64,000 nt of DNA, from the NCBI RefSeq assembly GCF_902497785.1, contig NZ_CABVHK010000001.1:479578-543577 (forward strand). Direction: 5' to 3'. A program made the translations under genes and the position numbers. Shown here in pieces: positions 16,695 through 25,305 of this stretch (position 1 is the stretch's first letter; every line of letters starts with the position of its first letter). The notes beneath the pieces were generated by a model. The model worked only from the letters and a program-made list of their open reading frames with translations. It had not been told where the DNA came from and did not search any database. The DNA comes from Pseudomonas fluorescens. GTDB lineage: Bacteria; Pseudomonadota; Gammaproteobacteria; Pseudomonadales; Pseudomonadaceae.

Positions 16695-17264
16695 TCAGTC
16701 GGTGACTTCGGTCACCGCAATGATCTGATCTGCAGCGACGGGCGTGCTGGCGCCGCTTTTCCTTTCGCGGCGTTCGTTGATCCAGTCGTCGACTTGCCCG
16801 TTGAACCCGGCGGGCGCTTTTCTTCCGACTTTCCTCGCCAGATCAAGAATGGTCTGCTGGGCGAGGGCCTCTTCCATACGTTTCTGCGCGGTCATCATCA
16901 CGGTATGCACCGAGCAGTGGCCGGACAGCGCCCAGTCCGGGGCGGAACCTTCGAACAAGGCGCAGCGCCCGCGAATTTCGCGACAATCAAAGATCAGCTT
17001 CTGCCCGTCGATGGCGTTGACGATGTCGAGCACACTGATTTCGTCGGACGGCCGGGCCAGCTTGAAGCCGCCACGCACGCCCTCGGTGGCCACCACCAGT
17101 TTGGCCTTCGCCAGTTTGGTGAAGATTTTCGCCAGATAGTCCAGCGGTACGCCTTGCAGCTCCGCAAGGTCGCGCACGCTCGCCTCGCGGGTGTCGCCGC
17201 TGTTGCCCACCAGAAAAATCAGGCAATGAATGCCGTACTCAACGCCCGCGCTGTAAAGAGACAT
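16695..17264 (-). CDS. Rrf2-family iron-sulfur regulator
   Basis: 189-aa Rrf2-type transcription factor. The winged helix occupies about residues 1-80 (YSAGVEYGIHCLIFL, SVRDLAELQGVPLDYLAKIF, GVRGGFKLARP). Three Cys at 94, 101 and 117 fit the Fe-S binding triad of the IscR/NsrR class, although the last spacing is longer. It probably senses redox state or nitric oxide and may control the flavoprotein gene divergent from it (266 bases between starts). The C-terminal tail of about 50 residues is longer than in IscR. The exact subgroup is not assigned. Confidence 0.87.
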   Translation of the reverse strand: MSLYSAGVEYGIHCLIFLVGNSGDTREASVRDLAELQGVPLDYLAKIFTKLAKAKLVVATEGVRGGFKLARPSDEISVLDIVNAIDGQKLIFDCREIRGRCALFEGSAPDWALSGHCSVHTVMMTAQKRMEEALAQQTILDLARKVGRKAPAGFNGQVDDWINERRERKSGASTPVAADQIIAVTEVTD

Positions 17265-17530
17265 CTGAATCTCCGACTAATGTTGTCGCAAATATTATCA
17301 GCTGAACGTCAGGCGGGCAACGACTCCTGTCGGCGCTCACTTGCGCCTGCAAAGCCTTATCGCATTGGACAGATCGTCAAAGCGGGGGATCACAGTTTTC
17401 GATAGTAGCCATCACAAAAAACAGATTGCGCGATTTAACTGGGATCAATACAGTCGCAGTTGTTCGGTTGGCGCTGCCAAGCGTATGACCTCTGACGCAT
17501 TCATTGATCGGCTTTCTCGCGGAGTAAAAA

Positions 17531-18733
17531 ATGAAACAGCACATTCTGGTAATCGGCGCAGGTTTCGGTGGTATGTGGACGGCTTTGAGCGCGACGCGCC
17601 TGTTCGACCTGCATGCCCACAACGACGTTGAAGTGACTGTCCTGGCCCCGCAGGCCGAGCTGCGCGTGCGACCGCGCTTCTATGAACCGAACGCGCATCA
17701 ACTGGCGGCACCGATCGGCGAGCTGTTCGATGCCGTCGGCGTGAAGTTCATCAAAGGTGCTGCGGACACCATCGACGTCGCGCAAAAACGCGTTGGCTAC
17801 ACCGATGCGTCCGGTGCCAAACAGGTGTGCAGCTACGACAAACTCGTTCTGGCGACCGGCAGCCGTCTGGCGATTCCTGCCACCGCCGGCGTGGGTGAGT
17901 ATGCGTTTGACGTTGATCAGATTGAAGAAGCGGTCCGCCTGGAAAACCACCTGAAATCCCTGGCCGACCTGCCAGAAAGCAAAGCTCGCAACACGGTTGT
18001 GGTGGCGGGCGGTGGCTTCACCGGCATTGAGACGGCGACTGAAATGACGGCGCGTCTGCATGGGATTTTAGGTGAGCGTAGCGATGTAGAGGTGATCATC
18101 GTTGATCGCGGCGACAAGATAGGCGGCTCCATGGGCGCGGAAATCGCCAAATCGATCGAAGAAGCCAGCATCGAAACCGGCGTGAAATGGCACTTGAAGG
18201 CCTCGGTGGTGGCTGTCGATGCAAATGGCGTCGACTTGAGCGACGGCCAGCGTATCGATGCCAAAACCGTTATCTGGACCACCGGCGTGCGTGCCAGCTC
18301 GTTGACCGAACAGATCCCGGCCGAACGCGATCACTTGGGTCGCCTGCACGTTGACAGCCACCTGAAGGTCATTGGCCAGGACGATATCTACGCGACTGGC
18401 GACGTCGCTTACGCGGCGTCCGACGACATCGGCAACTACGCCCTGATGACGTGTCAGCACGCTATTTCGTTGGGCCGTCACGCGGGCAACAACGTTGCTG
18501 CACACATCCTCGGCGTGGACCCGACTCCGTACCGTCAACCCAAATACGTGACCTGCCTGGACCTTGGCAGCTGGGGCGCGGTGTACACCGAGGGTTGGGA
18601 CCGTCAGGTCAAGCTGGTCAAGCAGGAAGGCAAGAACCTCAAGACACAGATCAACACGGTCTGGATCTACCCGCCTGCCGCCAATCGCGAAGCCGCACTG
18701 GCCGCTGCGGATCCGATGATTCCGGTCGCGTGA
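17531..18733 (+). CDS. Type II NADH dehydrogenase-like FAD oxidoreductase
   Basis: 400-aa NAD(P)/FAD-dependent oxidoreductase of the NDH-2 type. The FAD motif is at the start (LVIGAGFGGMWTAL), the NAD motif lies mid-protein (VVVAGGGFTGIETATEM), and the second FAD contact is DIYATGDVAYA. It probably transfers electrons from NADH to quinone or another acceptor without proton pumping. It lacks an obvious C-terminal membrane helix. It is divergent from the Rrf2 regulator, which suggests redox control. GGAG lies 7 bases before the ATG. Confidence 0.87.
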   Translation: MKQHILVIGAGFGGMWTALSATRLFDLHAHNDVEVTVLAPQAELRVRPRFYEPNAHQLAAPIGELFDAVGVKFIKGAADTIDVAQKRVGYTDASGAKQVCSYDKLVLATGSRLAIPATAGVGEYAFDVDQIEEAVRLENHLKSLADLPESKARNTVVVAGGGFTGIETATEMTARLHGILGERSDVEVIIVDRGDKIGGSMGAEIAKSIEEASIETGVKWHLKASVVAVDANGVDLSDGQRIDAKTVIWTTGVRASSLTEQIPAERDHLGRLHVDSHLKVIGQDDIYATGDVAYAASDDIGNYALMTCQHAISLGRHAGNNVAAHILGVDPTPYRQPKYVTCLDLGSWGAVYTEGWDRQVKLVKQEGKNLKTQINTVWIYPPAANREAALAAADPMIPVA

Positions 18734-18831
18734 GACACGCTAGCGATGTTTGATAACTGATGTGAAAAATCCCGCCCAGAATTCCTTGGCAAGATTTTTT
18801 TTGTCCGTCCAACGGTTGCGCTTGTGAAATA

Positions 18832-18875
18832 TTGCCTGTAGTTTTTCATGAAATTATAAATAGAAAATTTCATGA
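18832..18875 (+). promoter_or_regulatory. puu promoter with repeated TTTCATGA motifs
   Basis: TTGCCT (18832-18837), 17 bases, then TATAAA (18855-18860) form a good sigma-70 promoter. The palindrome TTTCATGAAA (18844-18853) lies inside the spacer and a second TTTCATGA (18868-18875) lies just after the -10, 24 bases apart. Their placement suggests an operator for a repressor. The PuuR-like protein encoded downstream is the obvious candidate, but that is inference. Confidence 0.6.
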
Positions 18876-18882
18876 GGCTCGT

Positions 18883-20172
18883 ATGTTCCAGCAATCCAGC
18901 CAGCACGTCGCCAGCTACTACGCCCACACCTGTGCGGATCTTCTGGTCGATCGTGCCGCGCTGGACGGCGAGCAGGACACCGACGTGTTGATCATCGGCG
19001 CGGGCTTCAGCGGTTTGCACACAGCGCTGCGACTGGCCTTGGCCGGCAAGCGCGTGACGCTGCTGGAAGCGAGTCGAGTGGCGTGGGCGGCGTCGGGGCG
19101 CAATGGCGGTCAGGCCATTCTCGGTTGGTCGTGCGACATGCCGCCACTCGAGGCGGCGCTGGGTTACGAACGGGCGCGGCGGTTGTGGGACGGCATGCGT
19201 TGGGCCGCACATGAATTGCGCGCATTGCCCGGCCGCCATGCTTTCGATTGTGATTATCGGCCCGGGCATCTGTGGACGTCGGTGATGCCGCGTCGGGTCG
19301 GCCTGTTGACCGAATGGCAACACGAGGCCAGCCACAAGTGGGGGCATGATGGCTTGCAATTCATTTCGCGTGAGCAGTTGCCGCAGTGGGTCGCCAGTGA
19401 GCGCTATCAAGCGGGTCTGTTTGACCCGGAAGGCGGGCACCTCAATCCTCTGAAACTGGCGCTCGGCCTCGCCGCCGCTGTCGAGCGCGCCGGCGGCAGG
19501 ATCCATGAACACAGCAAGGCGCTGAATTATCGCGAGGAGGGCGGCCGCTACGTGGTCACCACTGAGCGCGGACGCGTCAGAGCCGATACGCTGGTGCTGG
19601 CGTGCAACGCGTATCTGGATCGACTTGATCCGCAGCTATCGAGTTGTGTGCTGCCGGTCGGTACTTATCAGGTGGCGACCGCGCCGCTTTCCGAAGCGCA
19701 GGCAACCGCGCTGTTGCCGAGCAACGTGTGCGTTACCGACAATCAATTTGTCCTCGATTATTTCCGCCGCACTCCGGATAACCGGCTGTTGTTTGGCGGT
19801 GGTTGCACCTACCTCGGGGGCATGCCGAAAGACATTGCCGCCGCGACCCGGCCGTTTCTGCAACGGGTGTTTCCTCAGCTCAAGGGTGTCGAACTGGAGT
19901 TCGCCTGGGGCGGGCATATTGACCTCACCCTCAAGCGCACCCCGGACATCGGTCGACGCGGCGACCTCTACTGGCTGCAGGGCTACTCCGGCCACGGCGT
20001 GCTGCCGACATTGGCGGGCGCTCGCGCCGTGTCCGACGCGATACTCGGTCAGCCGGATGAGCTGGCCTTGTACCAGGGCCTGGTCAACGGCAGTTTCCCC
20101 GGCGGTAAATACATGGCGGCGCCACTGGAGGCCATCGGCAAGGCCTGGTATCGGTTGCGCGACAGCCTTTGA
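18883..20172 (+). CDS. puuB: Gamma-glutamylputrescine oxidoreductase-like protein
   Basis: 429-aa FAD-dependent amine oxidase of the DAO family, close in plan to PuuB, which oxidises gamma-glutamylputrescine to the aldehyde. The FAD motif is VLIIGAGFSGLHTALRLALA near residue 36, followed by ASGRNGGQAILGW and, at the C-terminus, LYWLQGYSGHGVLPT. The start at 18883 (MFQQSSQHVASYYAHT) matches PuuB-like N-termini, and the upstream open frame overlaps the promoter. A puuR-type regulator and a PuuA-type ligase follow on the same strand, which supports the pathway assignment. Confidence 0.87.
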   Translation: MFQQSSQHVASYYAHTCADLLVDRAALDGEQDTDVLIIGAGFSGLHTALRLALAGKRVTLLEASRVAWAASGRNGGQAILGWSCDMPPLEAALGYERARRLWDGMRWAAHELRALPGRHAFDCDYRPGHLWTSVMPRRVGLLTEWQHEASHKWGHDGLQFISREQLPQWVASERYQAGLFDPEGGHLNPLKLALGLAAAVERAGGRIHEHSKALNYREEGGRYVVTTERGRVRADTLVLACNAYLDRLDPQLSSCVLPVGTYQVATAPLSEAQATALLPSNVCVTDNQFVLDYFRRTPDNRLLFGGGCTYLGGMPKDIAAATRPFLQRVFPQLKGVELEFAWGGHIDLTLKRTPDIGRRGDLYWLQGYSGHGVLPTLAGARAVSDAILGQPDELALYQGLVNGSFPGGKYMAAPLEAIGKAWYRLRDSL

Positions 20173-20198
20173 ATCGCACATTTTCTGGAAGCGTTCAG

Positions 20199-20753
20199 AT
20201 GGACATGCAAGAAGAGATTTCGGCGCTGGCGATACTGATTCAGGACCTGCGCAAACATAAGAAATACACGCTCAAGGAACTCGCGGACAAGATTGGTCGC
20301 TCCGTCGGGTTTCTCTCGCAAGTCGAGCGTGGATTGTCTCGGCCGACGGTGGCGGACCTGACCGCCATCAGCGAAACCCTTGGGGTGCCGACCACCTATT
20401 TCTACAGCCTGCCCAAACCCATGGCCTTGCCGTGGGTGACCCGGCCGGACGAGCGCCGCACGCTGTATTACGCCGACGGGATCACCGACATCCTGGTTTC
20501 GCCGAAAATGCGCGCATCGTTCTCGATGCTCGAAAGCCGGCTTGAGCCCGGCGCGAGCAGCGGCGACCGGCACATGAACGACAGCTCGGAGCAGGGCGGT
20601 TACGTGCTCGAAGGCCAACTGACACTTTGGCTGGATGACGATCAACCGGTCACCTTGAATGCCGGGGACAGTTTTCAACTCGCCAGTCATACCCATTGCC
20701 GTTACGGCAATCTCACCGATCAGCTCACCCGGGTGCTCTGGGTTTACACCTGA
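20199..20753 (+). CDS. puuR: XRE-cupin regulator, PuuR-like
   Basis: 184-aa regulator with an N-terminal XRE helix-turn-helix (TLKELADKIGRSVGFLSQVE, about 24-45) and a C-terminal cupin (GYVLEGQLTLWLDDDQPVTL, then GDSFQLASHTHCRYGN). PuuR of E. coli represses putrescine use genes and is released by putrescine. The start at 20199 follows a GGAAG site, and a second ATG two codons later is possible. Located between puuB and puuA. Confidence 0.85.
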   Translation: MDMQEEISALAILIQDLRKHKKYTLKELADKIGRSVGFLSQVERGLSRPTVADLTAISETLGVPTTYFYSLPKPMALPWVTRPDERRTLYYADGITDILVSPKMRASFSMLESRLEPGASSGDRHMNDSSEQGGYVLEGQLTLWLDDDQPVTLNAGDSFQLASHTHCRYGNLTDQLTRVLWVYT

Positions 20754-20776
20754 CAAAAACAACAAGGACTACAACG

Positions 20777-22123
20777 ATGGATGCTGTCTGCTCTGATCTG
20801 GTTGCTGAAGTACGCGCATTTTGTCAGCGCTTCCCGGACGTGCGTTACGTGGACCTGATCTCCCTGGATATCCCGGGGCATTTCTACGGCAAGCGCTACC
20901 CGGTCGAGATGCTGGAAAAGGTTGCCGCTGGCAGTGCGCTTAAGTTGCCGCAAAACTGCGTGTTGCTCGGTACGCAAGGCGGGCTGTTCAAAATCGGTGA
21001 CTATTGTTTCAACGATGGTGACCCGGATGCGCCGCGCCGGTTGGTGCCCGGTACGCTGAAGATCGTCGACTGGGAAACGCAGCCACTGGGGCAGATGCTG
21101 ATCACCTCCAGCGGCACTGAAAAACCGATCGTCTTCGAGCCAAGGGAAGTGCTGGCGCAGGTGCTGGAGCGGCTCGCTCGCAAAGGGATTTTTCCGGTCG
21201 TGGCCTTCGAGCTGGAGTTCTATCTGTTCGACCGCCAGTTGCAAGACGGCTTGCCACAGTTCGCGCGCGATCCGTTGACCGACGATGCGGATGATCAACC
21301 CAACATGCACATCGAGCGGCTGTCGCGATTTTCGCCAGTACTCGATGAGATGGTGCAGACCGCACGAGCACAAGGTATCGACGCTACGGTGATCACCGCC
21401 GAGCTGGGACCTGGCCAGTTCGAGATCAACTTTGGCCACCTCGACGACGGCCTGCGTGCCGCCGACTGGGCCGCTCTGTTTTGCCGCAGCACCCGCGGCG
21501 TGGCCATGAAGCACAATTACCGTGCGAGTTTTATGTCCAAGCCTTATTTGCAACATCCTGGCAGCGGTATGCATGTGCACGTGAGCCTGTACGACGAGGC
21601 GGGCAACAACCTGCTGGCGGCCAACGACCAGCAACCGCTGCGCCATGCCGTGGCCGGTTGCCTGGAATTGTTGCCACATTGCATGCCGATCTTCGCGCCC
21701 AACCACAACGCGCTACGGCGCTTGAGCGGCACCGTGAACGTCGCAACGCGCGCCAGTTGGGGCTTCGAAGATCGGGACGCGTGCCTGCGGGTGCCTGAGT
21801 CGGACGCCAACAATCTGCGTATCGAACATCGCCTCGCCGGCGCCGACGCCAACCCGTATCTGGTACTGGCCGCGATTCTGGTGGGACTTGAGCAAGGGCT
21901 GGAAGCCGGTCGTGAACCGATTGCACCGCTCAATGAAGATCGCAGCAGTGGCGTCGACTTCCCGACGGAGATGCTGGAAGCCGTTCGAGTAATGCAAAGC
22001 CATGCCGAATTACGCAGAGGATTGGGTGACGAGTTCGTCCATGTCTACTGCGAAAACAAGCGCCAGGACCATCTGGCGTTCCTGCAAGACATCAACGCCC
22101 GGGAGTACCGCTGGTACCTGTAA
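20777..22123 (+). CDS. puuA: Glutamine synthetase-family ligase, gamma-glutamylputrescine synthetase-like
   Basis: 448-aa glutamine synthetase-fold enzyme predicted to join glutamate to putrescine with ATP. GS signatures are visible: AFELEFYLFD (metal Glu), ELGPGQFEINFGH, KHNYRASFMSKPY, GSGMHVHVSLYD and RIEHRLAGADANPYL. Residues just before the last motif (ASWGFEDRDACLRVPESDAN) are the GS substrate loop. The ATG at 20777 has AAGGA upstream. Pseudomonads carry many PuuA/SpuI paralogues, so the amine could be putrescine or a related polyamine. Confidence 0.87.
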   Translation: MDAVCSDLVAEVRAFCQRFPDVRYVDLISLDIPGHFYGKRYPVEMLEKVAAGSALKLPQNCVLLGTQGGLFKIGDYCFNDGDPDAPRRLVPGTLKIVDWETQPLGQMLITSSGTEKPIVFEPREVLAQVLERLARKGIFPVVAFELEFYLFDRQLQDGLPQFARDPLTDDADDQPNMHIERLSRFSPVLDEMVQTARAQGIDATVITAELGPGQFEINFGHLDDGLRAADWAALFCRSTRGVAMKHNYRASFMSKPYLQHPGSGMHVHVSLYDEAGNNLLAANDQQPLRHAVAGCLELLPHCMPIFAPNHNALRRLSGTVNVATRASWGFEDRDACLRVPESDANNLRIEHRLAGADANPYLVLAAILVGLEQGLEAGREPIAPLNEDRSSGVDFPTEMLEAVRVMQSHAELRRGLGDEFVHVYCENKRQDHLAFLQDINAREYRWYL

Positions 22124-22281
22124 ATAAACCGCTCATCGATAGACGACCTTAAAAATAGTGTGGATATATAAGGGGTTAGAGCGATTAGTAACCGGATGGT
22201 GAGTCAAAACATCTTGTTACACCAAGCAATATTCCGTAATATTCTCACCGCGTTCACCACCACGGTTTATGCATTTTTAAG

Positions 22282-22316
22282 TCCCGGGCGTCCATCAGCT
22301 GCCCGGGATTTTTTTT
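22282..22316 (+). terminator. Rho-independent terminator of the puu genes
   Basis: Stem TCCCGGGC (22282-22289) / GCCCGGGA (22301-22308) with an 11-base loop, then eight T. It ends the puuA transcript. Together with the promoter at 22396 it is the only clear signal in the roughly 420-base, AT-rich gap 22124-22543. No gene was found there. Confidence 0.9.
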
Positions 22317-22395
22317 GCCTGTCGGTTGAACAGAGGCGAGCGACCTCCTGCAAACAGTTCAACTGTCCGACAGAATTTTTTTTGAAATCAAGGGG

Positions 22396-22424
22396 TTGCC
22401 AGCCCCGGGAATTCAGTACATAAT
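22396..22424 (+). promoter_or_regulatory. Promoter upstream of the tRNA genes
   Basis: TTGCCA (22396-22401), 17 bases, CATAAT (22419-22424). This is the best sigma-70 match before the tRNA-Cys gene, about 115 bases upstream of its 5' end, so the transcript would have a leader to be removed. Confidence 0.6.
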
Positions 22425-22543
22425 TCACGCCATCGAAAGCACTGACCGCTGAAAAAGCTCAATGTTTTCAAGGAGTTAGATCTCGAATCATTCTCCAAGT
22501 TTGTACGCGTCAGGTGTTGTGCTACATGACACCCGATGTTTGA

Positions 22544-22617
22544 GGCCGAGTAGCAAAATGGTTATGCAGTGGATTGCAAATCCACCTACGCCGGTTCGAT
22601 TCCGACCTCGGCCTCCA
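22544..22617 (+). tRNA. tRNA-Cys (GCA)
   Basis: 74-nt cloverleaf with encoded CCA. The acceptor stem GGCCGAG pairs with CTCGGCC, the anticodon loop TTGCAAA contains GCA at 22576-22578, and the T arm contains GGTTCGATTCC. The discriminator base T before CCA is typical of tRNA-Cys. Confidence 0.97.
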
Positions 22618-22626
22618 CTTTAAAAC

Positions 22627-22660
22627 AGCTCCGTAGATCGATGATTTACGGAGCTTTTTT
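22627..22660 (+). terminator. Hairpin terminator after tRNA-Cys
   Basis: AGCTCCGTA (22627-22635) pairs with TACGGAGCT (22647-22655), followed by a run of T. It suggests that tRNA-Cys and tRNA-Leu may be at least partly separate transcripts. Confidence 0.85.
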
Positions 22661-22810
22661 ATTTGCGATGTCCTGCAAGATTTAGTCTTGAATTGGGTAT
22701 TTGCCAACTTGCTTCACCGGGACGGGATGTATATATTTCGTCCTCTGTTGCACAAGCGTCAGAGCGGCCAGTTCTCCTGTGCCAGTTCCAGGATGCTTGA
22801 TCGCGCTACC

Positions 22811-22897
22811 GCCCGAATGGCGAAACTGGTAGACGCATGGGACTTAAAATCCCCCGCTCGTAAGGGCGTGCCGGTTCGATTCCGGCTTCGGGCACCA
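22811..22897 (+). tRNA. tRNA-Leu (TAA)
   Basis: 87-nt class II tRNA with a long variable arm and encoded CCA. The acceptor stem GCCCGAA pairs with TTCGGGC, and the anticodon TAA is at 22845-22847 in the loop of GGGACTTAAAATCCC. The T arm is CCGGTTCGATTCCGG. Confidence 0.97.
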
Positions 22898-22906
22898 TCT
22901 TAAAAT

Positions 22907-22948
22907 CAAGGGTTTGCGGGCGAAAGCTGATGCAAACCCTTGTTTGTT
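22907..22948 (+). terminator. Terminator after tRNA-Leu, near-copy of one at 48066
   Basis: CAAGGGTTTGC (22907-22917) pairs perfectly with GCAAACCCTTG (22932-22942) and is followed by T-rich sequence. The segment from about 22899 to 22950 is nearly repeated in the same direction at about 48058-48110 (see findings). Confidence 0.88.
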
Positions 22949-23005
22949 TCTGGTCGCAATTATTGAGACGGATCGCCATTCACCGGGTGGGACCGCCACG
23001 AACGG

Positions 23006-23710
23006 CTACGCCTTCAAAGGGAAGAGTCGATCATCGAACTGACTTAATCGAGGGTACTCAATAGGGTGATCGTCACCGAGGTTTTCCAGTCGTTGGCGGT
23101 AGCCCGTCAGCAATTGCTGTCGAGCTTCATCAGTGATGTACGGCACATGCCAACCGACAAAAGGCGGCAACACCTCCAGCCCGACATAGGCCAGTGTCCC
23201 GCGGAGCAGCGGGCGTAGCATGTCCTCCAAAGGTCCATGAATGGCGCCTTCGCCGAACATGTGTTCACGCCCGCCCAGGGTCACCGTCACCAGTGCTTTC
23301 TTGCCGCGCAGGCCGCCTTGATCGTAGAAGCGCTTGCCGCCATAGCAGAGGCCGGACACCAGGACGCGATCGATCCAGCCCTTGAGGATGGCCGGTGTCG
23401 AAAACCAGTAGATCGGGAAGTTGAGAATCAGCAGGTCGGCCCACAACAGTTTGTCCAGTTCGTGCTGGATATCGGCGGCAAGTGTCTGTTCTTTGCTGCT
23501 GCGCCGTTGCTCCAGCGCGTAGACCAGGTACTCGGGGTTTTCCCGGGTGGAGAAATCCTCGGCGCTGGCCACCGGGTTCCAGTTCATCTTGTACAGGTCG
23601 GATACCCGCACCTGATGCCCTTGGGCTTGCAGGGTCTCGACTGCCTGGTTGCACAAGGCGGCGGTGAAGGATTTTGGTTCGGGATGGGCATGCACGATTA
23701 AAACGTTCAT
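23006..23710 (-). CDS. NAD(P)H:quinone oxidoreductase, flavodoxin-like fold
   Basis: 234-aa flavoprotein of the NQO/MdaB-type family. Visible motifs are VLIVHAHPEPKSFTAALC (FMN/FAD phosphate loop) at the start, LNFPIYWFSTPAILKGWIDR near 92-112 and TLGGREHMFGEGAIHG. It would reduce quinones or similar acceptors by two electrons. The ATG at 23710 has AAGGAA 5 bases upstream, and the frame upstream is discarded. It lies 53 bases behind the carboxyltransferase gene in the same direction, so it could be the last gene of the large catabolic operon or an independent unit. Confidence 0.87.
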   Translation of the reverse strand: MNVLIVHAHPEPKSFTAALCNQAVETLQAQGHQVRVSDLYKMNWNPVASAEDFSTRENPEYLVYALEQRRSSKEQTLAADIQHELDKLLWADLLILNFPIYWFSTPAILKGWIDRVLVSGLCYGGKRFYDQGGLRGKKALVTVTLGGREHMFGEGAIHGPLEDMLRPLLRGTLAYVGLEVLPPFVGWHVPYITDEARQQLLTGYRQRLENLGDDHPIEYPRLSQFDDRLFPLKA

Positions 23711-23763
23711 GACAGTTCCTTGAAGTTCGGAAGTTGTTTCAGGGTGAAGTGAGCTCGCGCCAA

Positions 23764-25305
23764 TCAAAAGTAAGTCGGCCACGAACGCATTTCATGGCGC
23801 CCGATGCCGTTATCGATTGCGCGCCGTTGAGCCGCCAATGCCTCGACGAGAAAACGCCGGGTTTCGCGCGGTGCGATCACCTCGTGAACGCCCATCGCAC
23901 CGGCCAGGGCAAAGGCCGAGGTGTCTTTCGAAAATTCAGCGTGCAAGCGCTCATAGCGTTCGGGGTCGGATTCGCGTGTGACGTCATGCACAACGCTGAC
24001 CGCCACGCCGGGGTCGACGAAGCTGACGTCGGCCATGCACCAGGCGGCCGACTGGTCGCTGTTGCGGCCACCGCCAAAATTCAGGTAGGCCTGTCCGAAA
24101 CTCTTGCGCACGATGACCGAGAGCTTCGGCACCGAGCACAATTGTACGGCGTGGATCATGTTCATGATGTGGGCCGGTGCAGCGCGTTTCTCGCCTTCGA
24201 TGCCCACGAGGAAGCCGGGGGTATCGACCAGAAACACCAGCGGGATGTTGAACGAATCACACATTGCGATGAAACCGCTGGCCTTGCGGCACGCATCGGC
24301 GTCCAGCGCTCCGCCCTTGAATTGCGGGTTGGAAGCGACGATGCCAATGCTCACGCCTTCAAGACGGGCGAGGGCGGTGACCACCGAGCGTCCGAAGCGG
24401 TCCTTGAGTGGGAACAGACTGTCGCGATCAACCAGCGTGGCGAGCAATTTGTGCATGTCGTAGGTTTTGCCCCGCTGCGCAGGGACAATGGTTTCAGGTC
24501 CCGACACGTCCGGGCGGTCTTCGGGTTCGCAAGGCAAAACCGGTGGCGCCTCGTTCGAGTGCGACGGCAGGTAGCTGAGAAAGCGTCGAATGGCGGCCAG
24601 CGCTTCCTGGTCATTGTTGACCACCATGTCCGCCAGCCCGGTGATTTGCGCGTGCATGCGCCAGCCACCCAGCTCTTCCGTATCGGACGTTTCGCCGATC
24701 GCCACGGCGGTGACCTTGGGGCTGGAGACGGCGAGCAATGCGCCTTTGCGCATCACCGTGAAATCCGCCAGGCAGGAATACCAGCTCGCCGAACCGAAGC
24801 AGGGCCCGAGCACGGCGCTGACCCAGGGAGTCTCGCGGCGCCGGCAATATTGCTGCGCATCCTGACCACCGCTGGCCATGCTCGCCGCGCCCATCGCGTC
24901 CTGCATGCGCTGGCCCGACGATTCGCCGAGAAAGATCAGTGGCATGCCGTTGCGGGTGGCACATTCCTTCATGTAGGCGATCTTGCGCGCGTTGATCCAC
25001 GAGGACGACGCGCCTTTGACCGTCATGTCGTTGGACACCACGGCCACCCGACGCGCGTCAATGCGGCCGAAGCCGGTGATCTTGCCGTCGGCGGGGGTGC
25101 TGTCTCGATCCTCGGGGCGGGATGAATGGGCCAGCATGCCGATTTCGCTGAAGGATTGCGGGTCGAGCAGACCTTCCAGGCGTTCGCGTGCATTGAGCAC
25201 GCCAGCGTCGCGGCGCGCCTGAAGCCTGGCTTCGCCGCCCATTTGCAAAGTGCTGGCACGGCGAGCGTGGAGTTCCTGTTCCGGTGATGGGTGTTCGCAG
25301 GTCAT
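23764..25305 (-). CDS. Acyl-CoA carboxylase, carboxyltransferase beta-type subunit (copy 1)
   Basis: 513-aa carboxyltransferase of the propionyl/methylcrotonyl-CoA carboxylase beta family. It has the two crotonase-like halves: an N-terminal domain with LNARERLEGLLDPQSF and FLGESSGQRMQDAMG, and a C-terminal domain with VDTPGFLVGIEGEKRAAPAH (oxyanion region). Such subunits move a carboxyl group from biotin to an acyl-CoA. It is the ninth gene of the operon starting at 34279 and overlaps the dehydrogenase gene by 4 bases. The substrate is not readable, and it differs clearly from copy 2 at 37040. Confidence 0.85.
   Translation of the reverse strand: MTCEHPSPEQELHARRASTLQMGGEARLQARRDAGVLNARERLEGLLDPQSFSEIGMLAHSSRPEDRDSTPADGKITGFGRIDARRVAVVSNDMTVKGASSSWINARKIAYMKECATRNGMPLIFLGESSGQRMQDAMGAASMASGGQDAQQYCRRRETPWVSAVLGPCFGSASWYSCLADFTVMRKGALLAVSSPKVTAVAIGETSDTEELGGWRMHAQITGLADMVVNNDQEALAAIRRFLSYLPSHSNEAPPVLPCEPEDRPDVSGPETIVPAQRGKTYDMHKLLATLVDRDSLFPLKDRFGRSVVTALARLEGVSIGIVASNPQFKGGALDADACRKASGFIAMCDSFNIPLVFLVDTPGFLVGIEGEKRAAPAHIMNMIHAVQLCSVPKLSVIVRKSFGQAYLNFGGGRNSDQSAAWCMADVSFVDPGVAVSVVHDVTRESDPERYERLHAEFSKDTSAFALAGAMGVHEVIAPRETRRFLVEALAAQRRAIDNGIGRHEMRSWPTYF

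Noticed and set aside
22811-23005. Integrase or att site at tRNA-Leu
   Set aside because: No integrase gene is present and the repeat at 48 kb does not copy the tRNA 3' end itself, only the terminator behind it; kept as a weak hint in findings.
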